From contig NZ_JAERRL010000001.1 in assembly GCF_016741785.1 (NCBI RefSeq), positions 124,001 through 188,000 of the forward strand: a stretch of 64,000 nucleotides of DNA, written 5' to 3'. Within the stretch, counting starts at the first letter, position 1. Each line of letters starts with the position of its first letter. Below are positions 32,256 through 40,196 of the stretch, piece by piece. The notes under the pieces are model-generated. The model was not told the origin of the DNA. It saw only the letters and a program-made list of their open reading frames with translations, and searched no databases. The stretch comes from Streptomyces sp. 7-21. GTDB taxonomy: Bacteria; Actinomycetota; Actinomycetes; Streptomycetales; Streptomycetaceae. The position numbers and the translations under genes were made by a program.

Positions 32256-33236
32256 GTGCACGCCCTGGTCCTCGACCGCCCCGGCCCGCCCGAGAGCCTG
32301 CGCCGCGCCGAGCTGCCGCTGCCCGAGCCCGGCCCCGGCCAGGTGCGGATCCGGGTCGAGGCGTGCGGGCTGAACCCCGTGGACTACCAGCTCGCCGCCG
32401 CCGGCCACCCCGACTGGACCTGGCCGCACGTGCTTGGCCTGGACGTGGCGGGCACCGTGGACGCCGTCGGCGAGGGCGTGACCCGCGTCCGCCCCGGCCA
32501 GCGCGTCGCCTGCCACGGCGACCTGCGCCGCCACGGCGGCCTCGCCGCGTACACGCTGGCCGACGCGGCCGCGGTGGCCGGGCTGCCCGACGGGCTCGAC
32601 GCGGCGTCGGCCGCCGCGCTGCCGTGCGCCGGGATGACGGCCTACCAGGCGGTGGTGCGGCGGCTGCGCGTCGCCGAGGGCGACACGGTCCTGGTCACAG
32701 GCGGCGCGGGCGGCGTCGGCGGCTTCGCCGTGCAGCTCGCCGCGCTGGCCGGGGCGCGCGTGCTGGCGACGGCCTCCGCGCCCAACGCCGCGCACGTGCG
32801 GGCGCTGGGCGCGCAGGAGGTCATCGACTACCGCACCGAGGACGTCCCGGCGCGGGTGCGGGAGCTCACCGGCGGCCGCGGCGTGGACGCGGTCGTGGAC
32901 ACCGTGGGCCCGGACTCGGCCACGGCGCTGCTGGCGTCGCTGTCCTTCGGCGGCGGGCTGGCCGCCGTCGCCGGGCGGCCGGACCTGGCGGCGCTGCCGC
33001 CGTTCACCACCGCCCCGTCCGTGCACGAGATCGCGCTGGGCGCGGCGTACGCGCACGGCGGCGAGCGCGACATCGCGGACCTCTCCGAGATGCTGTCCGC
33101 GCTGGCCGCCCTCGCCGCCGACGGCAGGCTCGCGCCGATGCTCGCCCGCACGCTGCCGCTGTCCGACGCCCCGGCGGCCCTGGCGGAACTCGCCGGGCGG
33201 CACGTGCGCGGCAAGCTGGTGGTGCGGCCGGACTAG
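32256..33236 (+). CDS. NADPH:quinone oxidoreductase / zinc-type alcohol dehydrogenase-like protein (MDR)
   Basis: 326 aa, GTG at 32256 after GAGAGGAG. Medium-chain dehydrogenase fold: N-terminal GroES-like part (CGLNPVDYQLAA, HVLGLDVAGTVDAVG), Rossmann motif VLVTGGAGGVGGFAVQLAAL, then GAQEVIDYRTED and GVDAVVDTVG. No structural-zinc Cys cluster, so it belongs to the zinc-free quinone oxidoreductase group. Convergent with the GH5 gene; their stops are only 8 bp apart. Confidence 0.9.
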   Translation: MHALVLDRPGPPESLRRAELPLPEPGPGQVRIRVEACGLNPVDYQLAAAGHPDWTWPHVLGLDVAGTVDAVGEGVTRVRPGQRVACHGDLRRHGGLAAYTLADAAAVAGLPDGLDAASAAALPCAGMTAYQAVVRRLRVAEGDTVLVTGGAGGVGGFAVQLAALAGARVLATASAPNAAHVRALGAQEVIDYRTEDVPARVRELTGGRGVDAVVDTVGPDSATALLASLSFGGGLAAVAGRPDLAALPPFTTAPSVHEIALGAAYAHGGERDIADLSEMLSALAALAADGRLAPMLARTLPLSDAPAALAELAGRHVRGKLVVRPD

Positions 33237-33244
33237 CCGCCGGA

Positions 33245-34336
33245 CTAGCCGGTCAGGCCCCAGGCGTGCTGCAGCCGGTCGGCCATGCTCTGGCTGCGCA
33301 GCCGCAGCGTCAGGTCGGTGCCGCTGCCCTCCAGGGCGTACAGCGAGTACCAGTCGTAGTCGGGCCGCTCGGTGTGCTTGCCGCCGAGCGCGGGCCAGTA
33401 CACGGCGCCCATGCCCTCCTCGCGGACCGTGTCGGTGACGGCGCGGATGTACCGCACGAAGTTGTCGGCGCTGTCCGGGTCGTTGTAGTCGCGGCCGTCG
33501 TCCGTCGGCGCCCCGAACTCGTCAACGACCGTGCGGGAGCCGCAGCCGCCGACGCGGGAGCGGACGGTCTCGCGCCAGGCGCCGTAGTCCATCTCGCCGA
33601 AGAAGAACGTGTACACGTGCAGCGAGAGGTACGTGCCGTCCAGGCGGCTGTCCCCGCACACGGCCGTGACGTCCCCGTTGTAGCCGTGGCCGCTGACGAA
33701 GACCCGCTCGCGCGGCACCTCGGGCCGGTCGGCGAGCCAGGCGGCGGCGATATCGGCCCACTCCTGCGCGCTGTAGCCGTGCGGCTCGTTCATCGGCTCG
33801 AAGTAGACCCGGTCATCGGGCAGCCACCGGTCGACGACGGCGTCCCACATCGCGTTGAAGGCGGCCATGTCGTCGATGCGGCCGTTGGCGGTGGAGGAGC
33901 CCTCCCAGACGGAGAGGACCACGTTGAACCCGGCGTCCGTGGCGGCATCGACGGCCCCGGCGTAGGCGTCGCCCCAGGCCGTGCCGGGCACGGAGTCGGC
34001 GTTGATGGGCAGCCGGACGGTGTTGGCGCCGATGGTGGACTCGAACTCCCCGATGATGGCGGCCGCTTTGGCGTAGACCGTGTCGTAGTCGTCCGACCGG
34101 CTCAGCCCTTCGGGGACGACCGGGTCGTCGGTGAAGTTGTCGCCGGGCATCGCCCAGTTGACGCCGCGGAAGCCGGAAGCGTCCAGCTGCGCGGCGGCCG
34201 GTGGGGCGCCGGCAGCGGTGGCGGGCGGGGCCGCCGCGAGCGGAACGGCGGCGAACGCGGCCAGCCCGGCGAGGGACGCGGTCACCGCCGTCACGGGGCG
34301 GCTGCGGGGCTGGCGGGTGCTGCGGAAGGGGAACAT
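33245..34336 (-). CDS. secreted glycoside hydrolase family 5 (cellulase-like)
   Basis: 363 aa, ATG at 34336 with AAAGGA upstream. The signal peptide runs to about residue 42 (basic RSTRQPRSRP, hydrophobic LAGLAAFAAVPLAA, APPATAA cleavage). GH5 barrel: LDASGFRGVNWAMPGDNF, TVRLPINADS, the acid/base in YFEPMNEPHGYS, HVYTFFFGEMDY, the nucleophile in TVVDEFGAP, and GAVYWPALGG. Acts outside the cell on beta-glucans or mannans; exact substrate not predictable. No carbohydrate-binding module is attached. Confidence 0.9.
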   Translation of the reverse strand: MFPFRSTRQPRSRPVTAVTASLAGLAAFAAVPLAAAPPATAAGAPPAAAQLDASGFRGVNWAMPGDNFTDDPVVPEGLSRSDDYDTVYAKAAAIIGEFESTIGANTVRLPINADSVPGTAWGDAYAGAVDAATDAGFNVVLSVWEGSSTANGRIDDMAAFNAMWDAVVDRWLPDDRVYFEPMNEPHGYSAQEWADIAAAWLADRPEVPRERVFVSGHGYNGDVTAVCGDSRLDGTYLSLHVYTFFFGEMDYGAWRETVRSRVGGCGSRTVVDEFGAPTDDGRDYNDPDSADNFVRYIRAVTDTVREEGMGAVYWPALGGKHTERPDYDWYSLYALEGSGTDLTLRLRSQSMADRLQHAWGLTG

Positions 34337-34499
34337 GACCGTCCTTTCCGTGCGGTGCCGCGCCATGACGGGGGAGCGGCGCGGCGGTTCCGGTGGGGAG
34401 GGGAAGGAGCGGCGGGCCGTGCGCGGAACGGAAGCCGCGAGCCGAGACTGCGGCCTGGCGGCCCAACGGTCAACGACAGCCGCACCGTTCGATCACAGT

Positions 34500-34515
34500 C
34501 GATCGGGAACGATCG
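34500..34515. promoter_or_regulatory. CGATCG repeat pair, possible operator
   Basis: Two CGATCG palindromes separated by GGAA (with a CGATCA copy just before), in the divergent space between the GH5 and VOC genes. Position fits a regulator site, but no known streptomycete operator matches by eye. Confidence 0.25.
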
Positions 34516-34577
34516 CCGCGCCCAGGGGGAGCGCCTGCTGGGCGCCAAAACCCGTGGTAACGCGGGGGCCGTCTCCC

Positions 34578-34583
34578 TACACT
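34578..34583 (+). promoter_or_regulatory. TACACT -10 box, leaderless pattern
   Basis: TACACT ends 8 nt before the ATG at 34592, and there is no ribosome-binding site. Expected initiation would fall at or near the start codon. No good -35 hexamer is visible. Confidence 0.45.
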
Positions 34584-34591
34584 CGCCGGGC

Positions 34592-34990
34592 ATGGCATGC
34601 CGCATCAGTGAGCTGGTCATCGAAGCCGCCGACCCTGAGCGGCTTGCCGCGTTCTGGAGCGAGGTCCTGGGCTACACCGAGATCGAGCGAAAACCCGGCG
34701 GCAGCATCGTCATCGGCCCGCCCGGCGCCGGCTCCGGCGGCCCCCAGCCGGTGCTGATCCTCAGCCCCAACCCCGAACCGAAGCCGCGCAAGCACCGGCT
34801 GCACTTCGACGTCAACGCCACCGACCGCGACCAGGACGCCGAACTGGAACGGCTCCTCGCCCTGGGTGCGCGGCCCGCCGACGTCGGCCAGACCGGCGAG
34901 GAGAGCTGGCACGTCCTGGCCGACCCGGAGGGCAACGTCTTCTGCCTGCTGCGCCGCCGCCTGGACCCGCTGCCGGGCGCACCAAGCTAG
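34592..34990 (+). CDS. VOC-family (glyoxalase/bleomycin-resistance-like) protein
   Basis: 132 aa, ATG at 34592. beta-alpha-beta-beta-beta fold pattern: ELVIEAADPERLAAFWSEVL, GPQPVLILSPN, KHRLHFDVNATDRDQDAELE and SWHVLADPEGNVFCLL. Single-domain member that would dimerise. Possible metal ligands are the His in HRLHFDV and a C-terminal Glu. Substrate unknown. Confidence 0.87.
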   Translation: MACRISELVIEAADPERLAAFWSEVLGYTEIERKPGGSIVIGPPGAGSGGPQPVLILSPNPEPKPRKHRLHFDVNATDRDQDAELERLLALGARPADVGQTGEESWHVLADPEGNVFCLLRRRLDPLPGAPS

Positions 34991-35022
34991 CCGCGCCGCG
35001 CCCGCTGCGCGCCGGTGACTGA

Positions 35023-35036
35023 CGGAAAAAGTTCCG
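35023..35036. promoter_or_regulatory. short inverted repeat upstream of the ECF sigma gene
   Basis: CGGAA-AAAG-TTCCG about 67 bp before the sigma factor start. It could be an autoregulatory site, but it does not fit the GGAAC-N16-CGTC ECF consensus. Confidence 0.25.
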
Positions 35037-35102
35037 ACGCCCCTGTAAGAACCGGGCTCTTGCGCACACAGACAGGGTGTGAGGCCACGCGGAGGGGCGT
35101 TG

Positions 35103-35645
35103 ATGGGACAGCAGCGGTTTCGGGCGATGTACGCACAGCACTACGAGGCAGTGCTGCGGTATGCCCGGCGCCGGGTAGGGGCGGACGCGGCGCCGGACGT
35201 GGCGGCGGAGGTGTTCGCCACTGCCTGGCGCCGGATTGACGCCGTCCCACGGGACGCCCTGCCGTGGCTGTACGGCGTCGCGCGGAACACCGTGGCCAGT
35301 CACGTGCGGGCCGAGCGGCACGCCGTGCACCTGGCTGAGCGAGTGGCGCACACCCACCCGCCCGGGACCGGGCGTGACGCCGGTGACCAGGTGGCCGCGC
35401 GGCATCTGGTGCTCGCCGCGTGGTCGTCGCTGGCCGAGCCGGACCGCGAACTGCTCGCCCTGATCGGCTGGGAAGGGCTCACGGTCCGGCAGGCGGCGCG
35501 GGCGCTGGGGTGTTCCGCCGCGACGTGTTCGGTACGGCTGCACCGCGCCCGCGCGCGGCTGCGGAGCGCCCTGGCCCAGCAGGAACGGGGCGGAGCCGGC
35601 GAATTGCAGGGTGAGCAGGATGAGAAGGGGCAGGCATGGGTGTGA
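35103..35645 (+). CDS. ECF-type RNA polymerase sigma factor
   Basis: 180 aa; ATG at 35103 has GGAGGGG 6 nt upstream. Region 2: YAQHYEAVLRYARRRVG, then AAEVFATAWRRID and LPWLYGVARNTVASHVRAER. Region 4 HTH: LTVRQAARALGCSAATCSVR. It belongs to the group paired with CU044_5270-family membrane proteins; the partner follows with a 10-bp overlap and may serve as its regulator. The target promoter is unknown. Confidence 0.92.
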   Translation: MGQQRFRAMYAQHYEAVLRYARRRVGADAAPDVAAEVFATAWRRIDAVPRDALPWLYGVARNTVASHVRAERHAVHLAERVAHTHPPGTGRDAGDQVAARHLVLAAWSSLAEPDRELLALIGWEGLTVRQAARALGCSAATCSVRLHRARARLRSALAQQERGGAGELQGEQDEKGQAWV

Positions 35646-36583
35646 CCAGGGACGTCAGGAAGCTGATGGCGGCGGCGGATCCCGCCGCTGACCTGCGGGT
35701 GGACGAGGAGCGGGCACGGGCCGACCTGGAGGCCATCCTGGCGCGGGCACCTCAGCCCGGGCCCGCCCGGCAGCCGTGGCGGCCGCCGCGGTGGCTGACG
35801 GTCGCGGCGGGCGCCACGGCTGTGGCCGCCCTCGCCGCCGTGCTGACGGTGCTGCCTGGAGACAGCGGCGGCACCGGCGACGGAGGGACCGGCTACACGA
35901 CCGCGTCGCCGCTGCCGTACGAGGCCGCCACGGCGGAGCGGCCGGCGGACGAGCTGCTGGCGGAGATCGCGGACCGTGCCGCCGCGCAGCCGGAGCCGGA
36001 CGGCCGTGCCGTGGAGATCCGCTACCTCGAATGGACGCTGGCGCAGACCTCCGACGAGCCGCTGCTGGGCATGGAAGCGGACGTCCGTAACCGGCTGAGC
36101 CCGGACGGGACGGTCACGCAGACGCGGAAGGTGCTGGGCGCCACGACGACGTCCGAGTACGGGCCGACGCCCTACATGCAGCCCGCACCGGCGGATCCGG
36201 AGGAGTTCCGGGCCTGGCTGGAGTCGGCGCACGGTGCGCCGGTCGCGGCACCCATCGACCTGACGGCGGCGATGCACGACCTGCTCACCGTGCAGGACCT
36301 CGGTCCGCAGCAGCGGGCGGCCTTCCTGCGCATGCTGGCCGACATGCCGGGACTGACGTACGACGGCGAGGCGACCGACCGGGCCGGACGGCACGTGCAG
36401 GCGTTCTCCCTCACCTCGTCGAAGAGCGGGGAGCCGACGCGCTACACCTTCCTCATCGACCCCGCCACGGGCCGCGTGCTCGGCCAGGAGGCCACCCTCA
36501 CCGAGGCCGCGGACGAGCCGGACCTCCCGCTGCCGTTCGTCATCTCCTACCAGGTCTACTTCCCGGCCCTCCGGGACGGCTGA
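35636..36583 (+). CDS. CU044_5270 family protein (putative sigma-factor partner)
   Basis: 315 aa. A cytoplasmic N-terminus of about 52 residues, one membrane helix (WLTVAAGATAVAALAAVLTV), then an extracytoplasmic domain with AAMHDLLTVQDLGPQQRAAF and an ATGRVLGQEATL ending. This architecture is standard for proteins co-encoded with this ECF group. Topology resembles an anti-sigma factor, but no zinc-binding anti-sigma motif is visible, so the mechanism is inferred from context. Confidence 0.87.
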   Translation: MGVTRDVRKLMAAADPAADLRVDEERARADLEAILARAPQPGPARQPWRPPRWLTVAAGATAVAALAAVLTVLPGDSGGTGDGGTGYTTASPLPYEAATAERPADELLAEIADRAAAQPEPDGRAVEIRYLEWTLAQTSDEPLLGMEADVRNRLSPDGTVTQTRKVLGATTTSEYGPTPYMQPAPADPEEFRAWLESAHGAPVAAPIDLTAAMHDLLTVQDLGPQQRAAFLRMLADMPGLTYDGEATDRAGRHVQAFSLTSSKSGEPTRYTFLIDPATGRVLGQEATLTEAADEPDLPLPFVISYQVYFPALRDG

Positions 36584-36599
36584 CCCGGCGCGCGAGGGG

Positions 36600-37282
36600 C
36601 CAGGAAGCCGGTCTGCCACCCCAGCACGGGGCAACGCTGACCAACGCCGCCGCCACGACGCACTGCCGCGCCAGGGCAGCCGCTTCGCCCGGCTGTGGCC
36701 ACTGGCCATCAAGTACGCCTGTCCGCCGTGGTTCCGGCATGACGTCGAGCTGGTGTGGATGGCGACGTCGATCCGCATGGTCAACCCCCGACTGGTTCCC
36801 GGACTCGTTCAGACGGAGGACTATGCCCGCACTGTCCTCGCGGCTGGTCGCCCGGAAAACCTGGAGGACCTGGTCACGGCGCGCCTACAGCGTCAGCATG
36901 TCCTGTCGAGGGACGAGAACCCCGCCGCGTTGTGGCTTGTCCTCGAGGAGTCAGTTCTGCGTCGGCGGGTGGGCAGTGAGGAAGTTATGCGCGCACAGCT
37001 GAAAAAGCTGTGTGCCATCGCTGAAACGCCTCGCCACGTCGTGCAGATTATCCCGAGCGGCACTCAGGTGGTTCACGATTCGGGTTGTCCGTATGGTGTG
37101 CTGTCCTTCGATGAGAAAGCCGAGGTGGTGCACGTGGACGGCTTCCCAAGAGGCTACGTGCTGGCTGAACCTTGCGATGTCAGGGAGGCGAGCCGCGCGT
37201 ACATCTCCTCAAGGCCGCCGCACACGGCCCCGAGGAGTCCGCTCTTCTGATCGAGTCGGTCATCAAGGGACTGTCATCATGA
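36600..37282 (+). pseudogene. decayed DUF5753 (XRE-type) regulator gene
   Basis: DUF5753 sequence with no start or HTH: RFARLWPLAIKYACPPWFRH, then MVNPRLVPGLVQTEDYARTV, LWLVLEESVLRRRVGSEEVM, HVVQIIPSGTQVVHDSG and LSFDEKAEVVHVDGFPRGYV. At about 37202 one base is missing: the expected ending LLKAAAHGPEESALLIESVI continues in another frame to a TGA at 37280-37282. That TGA overlaps the DUF397 start as in intact loci. A shorter frame from 36753 to 37250 remains open but ends aberrantly. The N-terminal DNA-binding half is lost. Confidence 0.75.
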
Positions 37283-37479
37283 CCTGTCCGCGCATCCCTG
37301 AGACGGCTTGGCACCGCAGCAGCTATAGCTCCTCAAACGGCGGCGAGTGCGTTGAAGTGGCCTTCGGCCGCGCCGGGCTGGTGCCGGTGCGGGACAGCAA
37401 GAGCCCGGATCAGGTGGTGGCGGTGTCGGTACCGGCCTGGTCGGCGTTCGTGGCGGCGCTGCGGAGCGGCGGTTCCTGA
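37279..37479 (+). CDS. DUF397 protein
   Basis: 66 aa, ATG at 37279. Contains WHRSSYSSSNGGECVEVAFG, VPVRDSKSPDQVV and VPAWSAFVAALRSG, the full DUF397 consensus. These small proteins pair with XRE/DUF5753 regulators (the Scr1/BldB-related group) and have been proposed as toxin-antitoxin-like pairs. Here the partner is decayed. The last 70 bp overlap the 3' end of the convergent MFS gene. Confidence 0.87.
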   Translation: MTCPRIPETAWHRSSYSSSNGGECVEVAFGRAGLVPVRDSKSPDQVVAVSVPAWSAFVAALRSGGS

Positions 37480-38714
37480 GGCAGGTGGCGTTCCAGCCGC
37501 AGCATGAGGAGGGCGCCCAGGACGGCCAGGAGGCCCACGGCGAGCCAGGGGAGCAGCCGGTTCTGGCTGAAGAGCAGGCCGAACAGGCTGGGCGCGACGA
37601 TGTTGGCGACGGCGAAGCTGTACTGGTAGGCGGCCAGGTACGTGCCGCGTGACCCGGGCGGCGCCGCGTCGGCGGCCAGCGCGTTCGTCGCGGGCCCGGA
37701 GATCATCTCGGCGGCGGTGTAGCACACCACCGTCGCCGCCAGGAACGGCACCAGCACCGCCGTGCGGGCCGGGAGCAGCACGGCCGACGCCGTGGCGGCG
37801 CACCACAGGGCCCACAGCCCGCCGGCGCAGGCCAGGGCGCGGGGCCGGGTCAGGCGGCGGCGGACGAAGCGGGTGAGAGCCGCCGTGCAGGTGGCCAGCA
37901 GCAGCGTGTTCAGCGCCAGCAGCGGCCCGGGCAGCCAGGCCGGCCCGTCGAGGCCCTGGACGACGTAGACCGGCAGCGACAGCACGAGAAACGTGCTGCA
38001 CAGCGCGAAGATCGTGCACGTCCCGATCAGCCCGAGGTAGGGCCGGTCGCGCAGCAGGGCGCGGATGCCGGTCCGGCCCTCGGGCGGCGGCGGGGCCTGC
38101 GGGACGGACGGGACGGCGAGGACGACGACGAGCGCGGCGGCCAGGTACGCCACCGCGCTGCCGAGGATCAGCCAGTCGTAGACGCGGGCCGAGTCGAGGG
38201 CGAGCAGGCCGCCGGTGAGCAGCGCCCCGCCTCCGCCGCCCGCCTCGCGGATCATGCCGGTCCGGGCGAACCACTGGTCCTTGGCCTCGGCTTCCCCTTC
38301 GGCGTCGGCCTGGTCGGCGATCAGGGTGAAGATGGACGACCAGTAGACCCGCAGGCCCACCGACGTCACCAGCACGGCCCCCACCAGGGACGCCGCCCCG
38401 GACACTGTCAGGTAGCACAGGAAGCCGGCGCCTTGCAGTGCCTGGCCGGCCGCGACCACGAGCCGGGGCCCGAGCCGGTCGACCAGCCGCCCGGTGAGGA
38501 GCGGGAACGGCAGGGCCAGGGCGGTCGTCACGCTGACGAGCACGCCGATCGCCGCCACGTCCAGGTCGGTGGCGTGGAGGAAGTACAGCAGCGACAGCGG
38601 CAGGTACAGGCCCATGCCGAGGGCGTCGACCGCGACGGCCAGCAGCAGCGCACAGTGCCGTCGGCGGGCCGTCCGCTTGCTGTCCGCCGCTGTGCTTCCC
38701 GGCACCTTGTACAC
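37410..38714 (-). CDS. MFS transporter
   Basis: 434 aa from GTG 38714; GTG codons just downstream are alternatives. About 12 membrane segments. The loop 2-3 signature LLTGRLVDRLGPRLVVAAGQ follows the second helix, and GVLVSVTTALALPFP precedes it. Central loop EGEAEAKDQWFARTGMIREA; later helices YLAAYQYSFAVANIVAPSLF. Probably an efflux permease of the DHA1 type; substrate unknown. Its tail overlaps the DUF397 gene on the other strand. Confidence 0.88.
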   Translation of the reverse strand: MYKVPGSTAADSKRTARRRHCALLLAVAVDALGMGLYLPLSLLYFLHATDLDVAAIGVLVSVTTALALPFPLLTGRLVDRLGPRLVVAAGQALQGAGFLCYLTVSGAASLVGAVLVTSVGLRVYWSSIFTLIADQADAEGEAEAKDQWFARTGMIREAGGGGGALLTGGLLALDSARVYDWLILGSAVAYLAAALVVVLAVPSVPQAPPPPEGRTGIRALLRDRPYLGLIGTCTIFALCSTFLVLSLPVYVVQGLDGPAWLPGPLLALNTLLLATCTAALTRFVRRRLTRPRALACAGGLWALWCAATASAVLLPARTAVLVPFLAATVVCYTAAEMISGPATNALAADAAPPGSRGTYLAAYQYSFAVANIVAPSLFGLLFSQNRLLPWLAVGLLAVLGALLMLRLERHLPQEPPLRSAATNADQAGTDTATT

Positions 38715-38804
38715 CGCCTTGTTCCGTCCGGCCGCCGATTCTCACAGCGCAGGCGGCGGCGCTCAAGCGCGTTTCGGTGCGCGGCGGCCGGGCGGAACCG
38801 CTGC

Positions 38805-40085
38805 TCAGCGGGTCGCGGCGGGCAGCGCCGACGGCGTGGGCAGCACCGGCGGGGCGGTGGCGGCGCGGGCCGGGGACAGCGCGTCCTCGCCGCACAGCGC
38901 CACGACGAGGTGGATGGAGGCGGCCTGGTCGGCCGGGTGCGGCACCAGCTCGCCGTCCTCGGTGACCTCCTGGTACTTCATGCGCGTGAGGCCCAGCGAC
39001 GCCTGCCGCTCGCCGTCGGGCGAGGAGAAGGCGTAGGTGCCCGCGCCCCAGACGGCGCCGTCGTGGCCCCAGAACGTGCCGCAGGGCAGCTGGAGCGGGT
39101 AGAGGCCCAGACCGTAGGCGCCGACGATCTGGCCGGTGGCGTCCTCGACGGGCACGGTGGTCATCATCTCGGCCAGGGACGCGTCGCTGATCAGCTCGCC
39201 GCTGAACAGCGCGGCGTAGAAGGTGTTGAGGTCGTCCATGGTGGAGACCAGCGCCCCGGCCTCGGCGGCCCAGGACATGTGGTAGACGCTGAAGTCCCGT
39301 GGCGGGTCGAGGAGTCCGTGCAGGCCCTCGTACATCTTCGCGTGCGGGCCGCGCAGGCGGGGCCCGTCGGGGAAGTAGGTGTGCCGCAGCCCGGCGGGGC
39401 GGATGACGTGCTCGGTGAGGTAGTCCTGGGCGTCGGTGCCGGTGACCTCTTCCAGCAGCAGGCCCGCGATGACGTAGTTGGTGTTGGAGTAGGAGTGGCG
39501 CTCGCCCGGCTCGCCGGTGCGGGGAGCCTGGAGGCCCAGGGCCACGAGCTCCTCGCGCGTGATCTCGCGGAAGCGGTGCTCCTCCAGGCTGTCCCCGGTG
39601 CCTTCGAGGAGGGAGGGGAAGGCGAGGAGGACGTAGTCGCCGATGCCGCTGGTGTGGTTGAGCAGCATCCGGACCGTGACGGCCTGCCCGAGGTCGTCGG
39701 GGAGCAGGCCGGGCAGGTAGTCGGCGACGGGGGCGTCGAGGTCGACAGTGCCGCGTTCGGCCTGCTGGAGGAGGCCGACGGCGGTGAACGTCTTGGTGAC
39801 GCTGCCGATGCGGTGCCGCATCTGCGGCTGGGTGGGGCGGCCGGTGCTGGTGTCGGCGACGCCGGAGGCGCCGTGCCACCGCTGGCCGCCGTCGCGGGTG
39901 GCGCCGTAGACGCCGGGTATGCCCGCTTCGTGTATCCGGGCGAGGGTCTCGTCGAGCGGTTCACCGGTGCCGGCGGGCCCGGCCGACGCCGGGGCGGGGG
40001 CGAGCGCGGCCCCGGCGAGGGCCAGGCCGGCGGCGCCGAGGGCGAGTGAACGGCGCCGGTTACGTGGGGGGTTGGGGGATGACAC
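38805..40085 (-). CDS. secreted serine hydrolase (beta-lactamase / D-alanyl-D-alanine carboxypeptidase family)
   Basis: 426 aa, GTG at 40085. Signal peptide with RRRSLALGAAGLALAGAALA and an ASA cleavage site near residue 35. Class C/PBP-like fold: SVTK nucleophile motif in RIGSVTKTFTAVGLLQQ, Tyr motif YSNTNYVIAGLLLEE, and HDGAVWGAG as the KTG-equivalent. Similar to streptomycete R61 DD-peptidase and to EstB-like esterases. Likely acts on peptidoglycan peptides or esters outside the cell. Confidence 0.9.
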   Translation of the reverse strand: MSSPNPPRNRRRSLALGAAGLALAGAALAPAPASAGPAGTGEPLDETLARIHEAGIPGVYGATRDGGQRWHGASGVADTSTGRPTQPQMRHRIGSVTKTFTAVGLLQQAERGTVDLDAPVADYLPGLLPDDLGQAVTVRMLLNHTSGIGDYVLLAFPSLLEGTGDSLEEHRFREITREELVALGLQAPRTGEPGERHSYSNTNYVIAGLLLEEVTGTDAQDYLTEHVIRPAGLRHTYFPDGPRLRGPHAKMYEGLHGLLDPPRDFSVYHMSWAAEAGALVSTMDDLNTFYAALFSGELISDASLAEMMTTVPVEDATGQIVGAYGLGLYPLQLPCGTFWGHDGAVWGAGTYAFSSPDGERQASLGLTRMKYQEVTEDGELVPHPADQAASIHLVVALCGEDALSPARAATAPPVLPTPSALPAATR

Positions 40086-40196
40086 GTAATCGTCCTTGTG
40101 GGTCGGTGCTGGCGCCGCTGGTCGCGGCGCGGCTCCGTCCCATGGTGCGTGACGGTCACGCGGCGGGTGCCGGGCGGGGGTGCTGGACGCGGCGCG

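Noticed and set aside
31979-34591. Very long plus-strand open frame running into the VOC gene
   Set aside because: Only its last 132 codons form a recognisable protein; the rest is antisense or out of frame to the quinone oxidoreductase and GH5 genes.
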